Of a stretch of DNA of 64,000 nt, positions 8,101 through 15,673 are shown one piece after another. The notes beneath the pieces were generated by a model that had not been told where the DNA came from, did no database searches, and saw only the letters and a list, made by a program, of their open reading frames with translations. The DNA lies in NCBI RefSeq assembly GCF_001425045.1, contig NZ_LMDJ01000031.1, positions 529,232 through 593,231 on the forward strand, in the 5' to 3' direction. The stretch's first letter is position 1. Each line of letters begins with the position of its first letter. Position numbers and translations under genes: made by a program. This stretch comes from Massilia sp. Root351 (GTDB taxonomy: Bacteria > Pseudomonadota > Gammaproteobacteria > Burkholderiales > Burkholderiaceae_D).

Positions 8101-8291
8101 CGTACGACGCCGGCGAGCGAACACTCGTCGGTAATGGCCAGCGCCAGGTACCCAAGTTGATGCGCGCGCTCAACCAGCTGCTCGGGAGCGGACGCGCCTC
8201 GCAGAAAGGAAAAATGGGTATAGCATTGCAGCTCCACGTAATCTGGCAGCCCGGCCGTGGCGGCTGTTGGTCTGGACGGAATGGTGTGCAT
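5121..8291 (-). CDS. dnaE2: error-prone DNA polymerase DnaE2 (ImuC)
   Basis: A 1056-residue C-family polymerase alpha subunit of the DnaE2 type, which copies damaged templates during SOS mutagenesis with ImuA and ImuB. Seen in order: an N-terminal PHP domain (YTHFSFLRGASAPEQL, residues 24-39), GRGSAANSAVCYCLG at 361-375, the catalytic acidic motif PDIDIDF at 400-406, helix-hairpin-helix repeats in the last third, and a C-terminal OB-like region. Length is typical for DnaE2 (about 1020-1080). It starts three bases after imuB ends, which indicates one transcript. Confidence 0.95.
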   Translation of the reverse strand: MHTIPSRPTAATAGLPDYVELQCYTHFSFLRGASAPEQLVERAHQLGYLALAITDECSLAGVVRAHVTAKELGLPLLIGSQLDVTPEDGSAPFRIIIIATNRNGYGNLSELITVGRMRAEKGHYLVRPRDIATPVGDLVHLRSLPDCQFILAPKYCGAYEEVARQAAWLVQCAPGRVRIALTLHHRNKDATHRQLVQALSGEFSMPIVATGDVAMHVRSYKPIHDTMTAIRHGVPVAQCGYKLPPNAEQHLRSRVRLGNLYPREALDETVRLAQLCDFSLDELRYEYPHELVPEGETPASYLRKEAYIGADWRYPGGIPDNVQAQLEHELDIIGELQFEPYFLTVFDIVRFARSQQILCQGRGSAANSAVCYCLGVTEVDPSRGTLLFERFMSKERNEPPDIDIDFEHQRREEVLQYVYRKYGRMRAALTAVVISYRPKSVLRDVGKALGVDLSVVDKVAKASSSWGGRADLQQRLLDCGFDPESSIAEKWNDLADALMSVPRHLSQHPGGFVISHTKLSRLVPIEAAAMADRSVVQWDKDDLDAVGLLKIDLLALGMLSCIRRALELVSEQRGARFEMGDIPAEDPATYDMICQADTMGVFQIESRAQMSMLPRLQPRTFYDLVIEVAIIRPGPIQGGMIHPYLRRRQGLDPVTYPSPEIEGVLERTLGIPIFQEQVMSIAMVAAGFSAGKADALRRAMAAWKKKGNLEQFEADLLNGMTARGYTAEFANSIVGQIRGFAEYGFPESHSSSFALLAYASSWLKCHQPAAFLAALLNSQPMGFYSRSSLVQDARRHGVEVRSVDVSVSCWEATLEAPTTGPQPAVRLGLNNVKGLEQDAAWRIEEARAVEAFSSTADLAARANLHAGHMGALASANALASLSGNRRQAMWQAAASVPDKGLLRPAAISEEAIELEAPTEAENVAADYRYVGLTLGRHPLSFLRERLSKLRFIPSDVLAGFSNGQLARGCGIVTVRQRPSTAAGVVFITLEDEAGTVNVICWPSLVEQFRREVMGAQLLGVYGVWQSESNVRHLVAKRLVDLSHLLGELDTRSRDFH

Positions 8292-8294
8292 AGG

Positions 8295-9767
8295 TCACGC
8301 AAACAGCCCGTGCAAGTACCACCGGGGGTCTTCAGCGACGCGTTCCAAATAGATCCAGTAGCACGCGGCATTGGCCGCTTGCGCAATGTAGTAGTCGCGC
8401 GCTGCGGTCTGGTCGTTCCACCAGCCTGCCTCCAGGCGTTCGGGGCCGTCGATGATTTTGAGCGGGCTGACATAGAACGGGCGCTCGTCACGCATCAGCA
8501 GCCTGATCGGCTTGGGCAAGAGCCAGAAGGGCCGGCCCTCCAGAATCTCTTCTATCTGTGTTTTCGGGCGCTTTGCCGTCGCCGGCATCCATGCGTTGCA
8601 CACCTCGGGCCGGTAGTCCTCCAGGTCGGCGGGGACAAGCACATTCTCAGCGCCCAGCCTGGCGGTCAACAGCTCAAGCAAGCGCGCGTAGTCCTGCGGT
8701 GACCCGCCGGGTTCGGGGAACAGGCTGGCGTTCGGTGGCAGCATCGATTCAATCTTCACCGCGTCGAGCCGCAGTGCGATCACGGGCCGTTCCAATGTCG
8801 TTTTTGCCAGGCGCTCCTTGAGCAGGCGGAGCAGATGGGCCTCGTGCCAGACCGGCTCGGCAAGTGCCACTTCCAGTACCGTGGGCGCGATCGCGGAATG
8901 GCCACGCTCATGCTCCAGGGCGAGCGTAAACATCCGCACTGCCCGTTGAAGCGACGTGAGCCAGCCGACCAGTTGCAGGATGAGTCCGGTGGCGCCGTGC
9001 AGCAGCGCTTCGGCGCTCTCGACACGGTCGAAGGTCTCGATGCGGGCGGAGAAATGCAGCGGCGGCTTGATCCATTCGTGCATCTCGGGCGCTTCGCCGT
9101 AGGCGCGGTCCAGCGCTGCCAGGAGCTCCTTGCTGGTGCGACGCAGAAGACCCGCACGCGGAAGCCTTCGCAGGGCGCCGATCCGCTTGGCACCGATGTC
9201 ATTGAGCCAATCATGGAAAGGGGCCGCTGCCGGCACCAGAGCGCACGGCAGCAAGTCCAGCCGTTGCTGCATGGTCGCCAGGGACAGCACGCGGCGGCGG
9301 AACACGACAGTTTTCATCCGGGCGCTACGGGCGAGCAGCCACGCGCCTTCAGCCGTTGGGGCCGCGCCGAGTTGCACGGTAAAGCCCAGCGCTTCGATGC
9401 TTGCCGTCACGCGTGCGCATAAAGCATGCGGCCCGCGGAACAGCGCGAGGCTCGCACTGACCTCCAGCAGCACCGAACAATCCGCCTGCAACGTGACTTC
9501 CGGCGTGTACTGCATCATCGCAGTCGCGATGGCATTGAGTGCGAGGTCCTCCTTGACAAGGTTGCGTTCAAGAATAGCCGTATCGGGCGACACAGCCATT
9601 ACCCCTCCGCTACGCATACCAAGCATCACGCCCGCCCGGCCGGCTTCCATCGACATGCAGATCACGATTCCCTTGTCGGTGACTGCATACAGCCCCGGCT
9701 CAGACCAGCATGGGCGCAGCGACTCGAGCGGGAGAAGTGGCAGGTGTGCGCTGAGCAGGAGTTTCAT
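8295..9767 (-). CDS. imuB: Y-family polymerase-like mutasome protein ImuB
   Basis: A 490-residue DinB/UmuC-superfamily protein that acts as the hub linking ImuA, DnaE2 and the beta clamp. ImuB proteins lack the catalytic acidic residues of active Y-family polymerases. Here the N terminus reads MKLLLSAHLPLLPLE rather than the usual D-x-D-x-F-F-A-x-V motif. The start at 9767 is chosen because upstream residues have no ribosome-binding site and because ImuB typically begins this way. It overlaps the 3' end of imuA by 68 bases. Confidence 0.92.
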   Translation of the reverse strand: MKLLLSAHLPLLPLESLRPCWSEPGLYAVTDKGIVICMSMEAGRAGVMLGMRSGGVMAVSPDTAILERNLVKEDLALNAIATAMMQYTPEVTLQADCSVLLEVSASLALFRGPHALCARVTASIEALGFTVQLGAAPTAEGAWLLARSARMKTVVFRRRVLSLATMQQRLDLLPCALVPAAAPFHDWLNDIGAKRIGALRRLPRAGLLRRTSKELLAALDRAYGEAPEMHEWIKPPLHFSARIETFDRVESAEALLHGATGLILQLVGWLTSLQRAVRMFTLALEHERGHSAIAPTVLEVALAEPVWHEAHLLRLLKERLAKTTLERPVIALRLDAVKIESMLPPNASLFPEPGGSPQDYARLLELLTARLGAENVLVPADLEDYRPEVCNAWMPATAKRPKTQIEEILEGRPFWLLPKPIRLLMRDERPFYVSPLKIIDGPERLEAGWWNDQTAARDYYIAQAANAACYWIYLERVAEDPRWYLHGLFA

Positions 9768-10446
9768 GTTCTTTGTCCCACAGCTGGCGACCAGCGGGCA
9801 TATCAATCAGGGGTACGAAAATAGGGACTTCACAATGCGGGCCTCTTCGCTTGATGATCTCCACCGAGACGCCGCCCAGCGCGGGCCGTAGTGCAAGACG
9901 CAGCGGAGAAGGGGACGCGTCGGCGGCGGCAGTCAGTGGTCGAACCAGCCACAACCAAGTATCCGTGGACTGCGCGGCCAGGTTCAGACGCCGCAGTGCT
10001 TCGGGTCGCACGTTCGACTGCCAAAGCACTACGCCACCGCAACTTCCGTTCTTCAGGATTTGCTCCGCTGACCAGAGCGCATCTGCCGAGCTCTGGGGGC
10101 GAAGCCAGAGCACATTCTGTTCATTCATCCGCCACGACCGGCATGCCATCGCATGGGGGAGATACGGCGGCTGTATCAGCGCGACCCTATGTTGTCGAGA
10201 CAGCGACGCCAGTGCGGGCTTCAACAACTGCATCTCGCCGATACCGTGTTGTTGAACCAGCAATTCGACCAGTGCCGACCTCGGCCACCCGTCGTTGGGC
10301 AGCTGGCTATCCAGAACAGGATGGCCGGTTGTTGCCGTCGTGGCACGTGATACGGCAAGTTCGCTTGCACGCCACACGCTAGAACGTACAGCTAAGTCCA
10401 GAGCAGCTTGAGCAACAGGTGTAACGGTAAGTGGTGGGACAAGCAT
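9700..10446 (-). CDS. imuA: translesion synthesis-associated protein ImuA
   Basis: A 248-residue RecA/SulA-like mutasome component. The start at 10446 is set by CGGAG five bases upstream. The frame is open to 10575, but that extension would run through the promoter and LexA box. Family marks are GHPVLDSQLPNDGWPRSALV near residue 40 and QHGIGEMQLLKPAL after it, where RecA has its Walker A region. It is first in the imuA-imuB-dnaE2 operon and is under the LexA box at 10460-10475. Confidence 0.92.
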   Translation of the reverse strand: MLVPPLTVTPVAQAALDLAVRSSVWRASELAVSRATTATTGHPVLDSQLPNDGWPRSALVELLVQQHGIGEMQLLKPALASLSRQHRVALIQPPYLPHAMACRSWRMNEQNVLWLRPQSSADALWSAEQILKNGSCGGVVLWQSNVRPEALRRLNLAAQSTDTWLWLVRPLTAAADASPSPLRLALRPALGGVSVEIIKRRGPHCEVPIFVPLIDMPAGRQLWDKEHETPAQRTPATSPARVAAPMLV

Positions 10447-10459
10447 GATTGCTCCGATA

Positions 10460-10475
10460 CTGTGATTATGTACAG
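10460..10475. promoter_or_regulatory. LexA box upstream of imuA
   Basis: CTGTGATTATGTACAG is a perfect CTGT-N8-ACAG palindrome with an AT-rich centre, 13 bases before the imuA start codon and just downstream of a good -10 element. LexA binding here would repress the mutasome until DNA damage. Confidence 0.93.
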
Positions 10476-10485
10476 TGTTTTGTGA

Positions 10486-10515
10486 AGTATAGTCGGCCAA
10501 CGAGCAACCTAGCAA
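10486..10515 (-). promoter_or_regulatory. predicted sigma-70 promoter of the imuA operon
   Basis: On the minus strand TTGCTA (-35) and TATACT (-10) are separated by 18 bases. The expected start of transcription falls just before or inside the LexA box. Confidence 0.65.
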
Positions 10516-10870
10516 GAGGATTTTCATTGCATAAAAGTAACTTCCCTGAGTGCAATTTTTGCTCGAGACAAACACTCGCAGGCAAACGCCTTGTGGAGTG
10601 CCCAGCAGAATCTGCTCAGATTACGCGGCTGATGCAACTACGGCCGTAGGTGGCTTGCTGGACGTGCCGCGGTGCTCTGCGCGGTATTGCCGATCACGGT
10701 GCTGGTGCTGGTGTTGCAGCTGCCCCTTCTGGCTGGCGTCCCCAGCGTGTGCATTGCAGTTGCGGTAGCCAACTATCTGGCGGGCGCCGGAGGTGGAAAT
10801 ATGTCAGCTTGCATGCGGCATGGCTGACATACGAGTACGGATCAGGGAACTTTCGGTGATTCTCTGCCGT
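10516..10870. other. gap with a degraded membrane-protein-like stretch
   Basis: No convincing gene. On the plus strand, about 10650-10830 encodes a very hydrophobic run (VLCAVLPITVLVLVLQLPLL) ending in a stop, with only GTG codons as possible starts and no ribosome-binding site. It may be a remnant of a membrane protein gene. Confidence 0.35.
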
Positions 10871-10943
10871 TGTGAGAATCTGTGTATTTTTCATTTGAGC
10901 AAGATGATATCCTGTCGTTGGCAGGCCGTTGTCGGCCACAAAC
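10871..10943 (+). repeat. dispersed intergenic repeat, full copy (copy B)
   Basis: A plus-strand copy: TGTGAGAATCTGTGTATTTT, then TTGAGCAAGATGATATCCTG, then a 3' part ending GGCCGTTGTCGGCC. It sits 31 bases before the gene at 10975. Confidence 0.75.
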
Positions 10944-10974
10944 GGACCTTTCCATATATGTGAGCATTAAACCA

Positions 10975-11418
10975 ATGAGACCTGCATTCGATACATCTCC
11001 TTATTTATGGATTGACGATGGCTCTCTCCGGGATGTCTACATCCAGCAGATGGGGCCAAAGCAGTGGGAACGGTTTGATTCATTAGTTCGCAAGTATGAG
11101 CTTGCATATAGCTTTGATGGTAGCCCTGCCTCTTTCCCTGGAAGCCAAGCTCTTTTCGCCAACCGAGACGGCAGTCATCTGCTGTCGGTGATGCTTGGCC
11201 AAGTAAGCGTCAATTGCCATTTCTTCGTTGATTGGCAGCTGGAACTCGATATATCACCCCGAGAAATTTCCGGGCCTACTGAACATGACGCTGTTCTCGA
11301 CTTCGTGGAGCAGCTGTCAATTGATTTAGAACTGCCTGCGGACATTACGCCGGAAAATAGCGAAACCAAGCCGTTCATGACGTATTCGCCTACCTCGCAT
11401 TCTTGGACGCTACACTAG
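10975..11418 (+). CDS. hypothetical protein
   Basis: A 147-residue soluble acidic protein from the ATG at 10975 (MRPAFDTSPYLWIDD). The frame opens earlier at 10882 but that part is repeat-derived. It has mixed alpha/beta character with no motif I recognise. The pattern resembles small immunity-like or DUF proteins, but this is not firm. It ends nine bases before the next repeat copy, so it fills one cassette-like interval alone. Confidence 0.6.
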   Translation: MRPAFDTSPYLWIDDGSLRDVYIQQMGPKQWERFDSLVRKYELAYSFDGSPASFPGSQALFANRDGSHLLSVMLGQVSVNCHFFVDWQLELDISPREISGPTEHDAVLDFVEQLSIDLELPADITPENSETKPFMTYSPTSHSWTLH

Positions 11419-11426
11419 CGCTTAAG

Positions 11427-11465
11427 GATGGCCGACGCTTACCGGCCAAGAGCGGCCCTTCATAA
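11427..11465 (+). repeat. dispersed intergenic repeat, 3' module (copy G)
   Basis: GGCCGACGCTTACCGGCCAA then GAGCGGCCCTTCAT. Only the hairpin 3' module is present, between the 10975 gene and the FRG gene. Confidence 0.65.
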
Positions 11466-11540
11466 AACATTAAAGATTCACCTGGGAATCATTCATTTGC
11501 GCCAGAATTTTTTGAGATTTTTAACAGAGAAAAGCCAGCT

Positions 11541-12890
11541 ATGTTTAATTTTCTTGTGACGTCCCAACCTGGTGGCTGGGACAAGAGTTTTTACGAATGG
11601 GAAAAGGGGCGAATCCTCGAGTACACGGAAAAGACTATCTCAGATAAGCTCGAAAAGCTTTCTGACAAAGAGCTGAATTCCATGGTTGCTTTACCGTGCG
11701 TTTTTGCATATGAAGCTTGGAACCGACTTGGCATGAGGGTTGGCCGCATCACAAAATTCGTGCGCAGACAGAGCACGGTGTTGATTGAATTCGAGTTTGA
11801 GCAAAGCATTCCCGAAATTTCTTACGATTCCATTGAGCCATACTTTCAATACTTTGACATTCGAAAATGGGAAATGAATCGGACGCATTGGGCTGTAAAG
11901 GAAGGGGACCTTCTGGACATGCTCCGAACACGAAACCTCTTGCCTCAAAACGTCAACTCTCCATCGCTACCTGCTGGGGACGGGAGCTTGCCGCCTGAAG
12001 AAAACGAAATTGTCCCTATTTGCTCGTTGCAGGACTACATTGACAAGGTTCTGTCTGGCTCAGTTTCGATGGACGAGGATGTTTTTTACCGAGGACATTC
12101 TAGTAGAACAGGATACAAGCTGGAACCGTCACTATTCAGGAAAGATAAAGATGGGAATCTGCTTTATCTGACGAAAGAGCATTTGCTTTACCGCGAGCTT
12201 CTAGTTTCAAATGCGAGCGATTTTGCGAGCGATTCTTCAACTCTGGACCGGCTTGTTCGAATGCAACATTACTCACTTCCTACTCGGCTTCTAGATATTA
12301 CTTCGAATCCTCTCATTGCTCTATACTTCGCCTGCAATGCCAAGGACAAACATGACATTGTTGGAGAAGTAATCAGGTTTGTGGTACGGCGTGACGCAGT
12401 GAAATATTTTGATTCGGACACCGCTAGCTGCTTGGCTAATCTTGCTCGGTTGGCTGATACAGAAGAGATTAGTTATCCGGATACTCCAGATGACATAGTT
12501 GATGTTGATTGGGGACTCGATTTCTTCAACAGCCAAGCAGGCATAAAGCGTCTCCATCACTTTATCTGCGAGGAAAAACCTTATTTTGAAAAGCGAATTC
12601 GACCCGAAGACTTACGCAGCGTACTTTGCGTTAAAGGGAAGAGAACTAACGACCGGATTTCTTCTCAGTCAGGGGCTTTCTTACTATTCGGCGATAATGC
12701 GAAGCTGAATGAAGAGGGTGATGACACCTTTAAGATTTTTCGTTATGCAGTGAATGACAAAAAGCGACTGGTTAGAGAGCTGGATGCGATGAATATTAAC
12801 GACAGCACGGTGTTCCCTTACATCGAAAATTCTGCCAAATACGTAGCAGAGAAATTCAAATTCATTGCGCCGCAGAACGAATCGAATTAG
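11541..12890 (+). CDS. FRG domain-containing protein
   Basis: A 449-residue protein. The central domain carries the FRG signature: VFYRGHSS near residue 180, then KLEPSLFR, LYRELL and the MQHYSLPTRLLDITSNP motif near residue 235. FRG is a domain often found in defence islands and next to toxins. The N-terminal 130 residues form a separate unknown domain (WNRLGMRVGRITKF reads like a small beta barrel). No signal peptide or membrane segment. It is alone between two repeat copies. An antiphage role is inference from where FRG proteins occur. Confidence 0.85.
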   Translation: MFNFLVTSQPGGWDKSFYEWEKGRILEYTEKTISDKLEKLSDKELNSMVALPCVFAYEAWNRLGMRVGRITKFVRRQSTVLIEFEFEQSIPEISYDSIEPYFQYFDIRKWEMNRTHWAVKEGDLLDMLRTRNLLPQNVNSPSLPAGDGSLPPEENEIVPICSLQDYIDKVLSGSVSMDEDVFYRGHSSRTGYKLEPSLFRKDKDGNLLYLTKEHLLYRELLVSNASDFASDSSTLDRLVRMQHYSLPTRLLDITSNPLIALYFACNAKDKHDIVGEVIRFVVRRDAVKYFDSDTASCLANLARLADTEEISYPDTPDDIVDVDWGLDFFNSQAGIKRLHHFICEEKPYFEKRIRPEDLRSVLCVKGKRTNDRISSQSGAFLLFGDNAKLNEEGDDTFKIFRYAVNDKKRLVRELDAMNINDSTVFPYIENSAKYVAEKFKFIAPQNESN

Positions 12891-12933
12891 CAGGTCGGTA
12901 GCGGTCAGAGGCATTGAGGCGGCACCGGCCTTG

Positions 12934-13016
12934 TGTGAGAATTCGTGAATTTTGCAATTGAGCAAACTGCTATCCTGAAAACCGTCGGGCGAGTTCGGCC
13001 AGGAGCGGCCGTTCGT
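12934..13016 (+). repeat. dispersed intergenic repeat, full copy (copy A)
   Basis: The clearest plus-strand copy: TGTGAGAATTCGTGAATTTT, a TTTGC-AATTGA-GCAAA hairpin, CTATCCTGAAA, then the hairpin CGGCCAGGAGCGGCCG and TTCGTA. Confidence 0.85.
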
Positions 13017-13038
13017 ACATTTCGGCTTACCCATCCAT

Positions 13039-13155
13039 ATGGAGAACAGCAATAGAATGATCTATTCGAAAGTTGTGAGGCTCTCATTTATTGAAGTCAA
13101 AGTGGTGCATAGGGATGATTCGCCTAACGTCCATCTGTACGTTCGTTTGAAATAG
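13039..13155 (+). CDS. 38-residue ORF filling a repeat-bounded interval
   Basis: ATG at 13039 to TAG at 13155 (begins MENSNRMIYSKVV). It occupies nearly all the space between repeat copies A and H, beginning 22 bases after one and ending 5 bases before the other, as the larger cargo genes do. No ribosome-binding site is obvious. The predicted product would be beta-rich and basic. It may be a very small cassette gene or chance. Confidence 0.35.
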   Translation: MENSNRMIYSKVVRLSFIEVKVVHRDDSPNVHLYVRLK

Positions 13156-13160
13156 AGGAA

Positions 13161-13194
13161 TCTTGACCGCCTTCGGCCAGGAGCGGTCGTTCTG
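13161..13194 (+). repeat. dispersed intergenic repeat, 3' module (copy H)
   Basis: GACCGC-CTTCGGCCAGGA-GCGGTC followed by GTTC: a six-base perfect stem, 35 bases before the DUF4145-like gene. Confidence 0.75.
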
Positions 13195-13229
13195 GTTGTT
13201 AATGTTAACCACTCTGATTAGGAACATCG

Positions 13230-13904
13230 ATGACTGTAAAAAAGTATGCGACTCGCTTTCAACAGTTGAAAGAACAATTTGACGCTGTTCTTACTACCAA
13301 AGGTTCTGCTTATAGCTCCTTCACACAATCCAATCATGACACTCTGGATAGGGGGTTGACTCATGAGTGGAGAGTCAAAGCTCGAAGCTTGATTTCTATG
13401 GCTTGTGGAGAAGACTCACTTCATTTGAAGGAGTTTATTGAGAGTGAAAAGCCTCAATCAATGGAGGGGGCCGTCAGTTTGATGGAAAGGTTGGGAGCCG
13501 TGTTTAATGCCGTCAGAGATGACTACGAAGGCGGATATCTCACTTCTTTCAAATCATTGGTTCAGGCTGATGTGTTCGATAATGAGCTGGAACAGGCAAG
13601 TGGGTTGCTGAGCAGCGGCTATCATGTTGCTGCTGCTGTGATTGCTAGAACAGTTTTAGAGACTGCAGTTGCAGACCTTTGTGAGCGGCAAGACCCGAAG
13701 ATACCTCGTCAGAAATTGGCAAAGATGAATGATGACCTAGCGAAGGCCGGTGTCTATAGCTCGTTAAAGCAAAAGAAGATTTTGGCCCTGTCCGCCGTTG
13801 GCAATAGCGCGGCTCATGGCAAACACGATGAATTTTCTGCGGCAGATGTGAAAAGCATGATATCGGATATCCGCGATCTTATTGATGGTTGGCTGTCGGA
13901 GTAG
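13230..13904 (+). CDS. DUF4145-like (HEPN-fold) protein
   Basis: A 224-residue helical protein. The C-terminal half shows the DUF4145/HEPN pattern: a helix with ARTVLETAVADLCE near residue 140 and then ALSAVGNSAAHGKHDE near residue 195, where R-x-x-x-N-x-x-x-H is usual. The arginine of the catalytic HEPN motif is not seen, so RNase activity is uncertain. DUF4145 domains often accompany restriction and abortive-infection genes. It stands alone between repeats H and I. Confidence 0.75.
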   Translation: MTVKKYATRFQQLKEQFDAVLTTKGSAYSSFTQSNHDTLDRGLTHEWRVKARSLISMACGEDSLHLKEFIESEKPQSMEGAVSLMERLGAVFNAVRDDYEGGYLTSFKSLVQADVFDNELEQASGLLSSGYHVAAAVIARTVLETAVADLCERQDPKIPRQKLAKMNDDLAKAGVYSSLKQKKILALSAVGNSAAHGKHDEFSAADVKSMISDIRDLIDGWLSE

Positions 13905-13969
13905 CCTGGAGAGGCTCAAGTCTATTAGCTCAGACTGATACAAACTGTTAAATTCATTAACGCCGTCAT

Positions 13970-14000
13970 GACCCGCTACCGGCCAGTAGCGGTCGCCCAC
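13970..14000 (+). repeat. dispersed intergenic repeat, 3' module (copy I)
   Basis: CCGCTAC-CGGCCA-GTAGCGG, a seven-base perfect stem-loop, then TCGCCC. It lies 80 bases before the DUF262-like gene. Confidence 0.75.
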
Positions 14001-14080
14001 ATGAGCCAAATCGACGAAATTTGACGGAGATCTAAAAAATCGTCGTGAAACAATTTTTTGTAAATATATGAGGGTTCGAT

Positions 14081-15673
14081 ATGGCAACTAAACAGCTCGT
14101 CAATTTGGACGCATTAATACCACGAGATGACGTTGAGGGAAAAAAACCAAAGGTCAGTAAGAGCGTGATTCAGGTTACGGAGCTTGCCAAGGGGAAGCAT
14201 TTTTATGGCTTGCTGCGTAAACCATTATTTCAACGTGAAACCAATGATTGGGACGTTGACAATGTCGTTTCCCTGATCCGTAGTTTTCGAAATGGGCATC
14301 TTATTCCTGCTGTCATTTTATGGTCCGCCGATGGATCGACTTTTGTGATCGACGGCGCACACCGTTTGAGTGTTTTTGTTGCTTGGGTGAATGATGATTA
14401 TGGTGATGGTGAAATCTCTCAGATCTTCTTTAATCATACGATCCCAAAAGCTCAAGCCGCCGCAGCTAAAAAATGCCGAGATTTAATTAAGAGGTTGGGG
14501 TTGGAGTACGCAGAGCTTCAGAAGTTGACCTTCATAGCATCTCGTACACCAGAGCAATTAAACTGGAGTTCCAATATCGCTGAGCCGATTGAAACGCAAT
14601 GGGTCGTGGGTGATGCCGAAGTTGCGTTACAGTCTTTTTTGGATATTAATCAACGTTCGGTAGGAATTGATCTTACCGAAAAATACATGATTGTTGAGCG
14701 TAAGGCACCGACGATTGTCGCCGCCCGTGCGCTGGTGAGTGCCGGTCGCGGACATGCCTACTGGGGGAGTTTCACTCCCGATAATATCGCTGAGATCGAG
14801 AAAATTGCAACGAACATTTACGATGCCATATTTGAGCCAGAAGATGCGCAACCACATATTGACCCAGAACTTCAGCCTGCAGGTATGGCTCAGACTGCAA
14901 ATGGACTACGTCTAGCGGTCGAATTGGTAAACGTCATCACCGGGACAAAATCGGGTGCTGAGGGAATGGTGGGCGACACCAATGGTGGAGGCACCCTACG
15001 TGTCCTTCGCAAAGTCTGGAGTGTCATCAAGCACGTCGCAGGGAACGAATCGTCATCACTCAGCCTTCACCCGGCAGTCTATTTCTGGGGAACCACTGGC
15101 AATCATCGTCCTAGCATGTTCCTCGGCGTTGTCTCTTTCATTCAGGAGATTATTCAGAATAAGGAGTTGAATAAATTTACCCTTCATCGAGCTCAGCTGG
15201 AAGAGATTTTGATCGGAAAGAATGCTCCCGGACAGCAAATATTAAGTCGCTACGGCGGGTGGAAACGAAGCATAGAACCGATACGGGAATTGCTCCGATC
15301 AATTTTTGACGGCTTGGCAAACGGTGAGACGGAAGAGGCAATCGTCAAGAAAATCTCTGTATTAGCACAAGGGGCTTCCAACGACGATAGTGTAAAGGAT
15401 AAATGGAAAGAAACCCGTAGTGCCATGCGAATCAAGAGCAGTCTGAAAAATGCTGAACGCTGTGCAATTTGCCAAGCCCGCCTGGTACTTATCCACGCAA
15501 GCAATGATCACATCAATCGTCGTACAGACGGTGGGCATTCTGGAGAGGTAAACGCACAACTAACTCACCATTATTGTAATCACGGATTCAAGGAGCATTA
15601 TGCTCAACTTGGCAACCCAGTTCCGATTATCGCATCGCCCGCTATTCACGTTGCAAGCAAAATAAAGCAATGA
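14081..15673 (+). CDS. DUF262-like/HNH protein (GmrSD-like)
   Basis: A 530-residue protein. The N-terminal domain has the ParB/DUF262-type core: FQRETNDWDVDNVVSLIRSF near residue 50, then FVIDGAHRLSVF near residue 90, giving a D-G-x-H-R nucleotide-binding-like motif. The last 80 residues carry an HNH-type nuclease core: CAICQARL, NDHINRRTDGG, and ahead of the end LTHHYCNHGF. This two-part layout is that of GmrS-GmrD and related defence nucleases. It probably acts alone in the cytoplasm against foreign DNA. It is the last gene of the plus-strand cargo arm. Confidence 0.82.
   Translation: MATKQLVNLDALIPRDDVEGKKPKVSKSVIQVTELAKGKHFYGLLRKPLFQRETNDWDVDNVVSLIRSFRNGHLIPAVILWSADGSTFVIDGAHRLSVFVAWVNDDYGDGEISQIFFNHTIPKAQAAAAKKCRDLIKRLGLEYAELQKLTFIASRTPEQLNWSSNIAEPIETQWVVGDAEVALQSFLDINQRSVGIDLTEKYMIVERKAPTIVAARALVSAGRGHAYWGSFTPDNIAEIEKIATNIYDAIFEPEDAQPHIDPELQPAGMAQTANGLRLAVELVNVITGTKSGAEGMVGDTNGGGTLRVLRKVWSVIKHVAGNESSSLSLHPAVYFWGTTGNHRPSMFLGVVSFIQEIIQNKELNKFTLHRAQLEEILIGKNAPGQQILSRYGGWKRSIEPIRELLRSIFDGLANGETEEAIVKKISVLAQGASNDDSVKDKWKETRSAMRIKSSLKNAERCAICQARLVLIHASNDHINRRTDGGHSGEVNAQLTHHYCNHGFKEHYAQLGNPVPIIASPAIHVASKIKQ

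Noticed and set aside
249..14000. Dispersed repeats as classical integron attC sites
   Set aside because: No RYYYAAC/GTTRRRY core pair was found reproducibly and no IntI-like gene is in the window; retained only as a cassette-like analogy.
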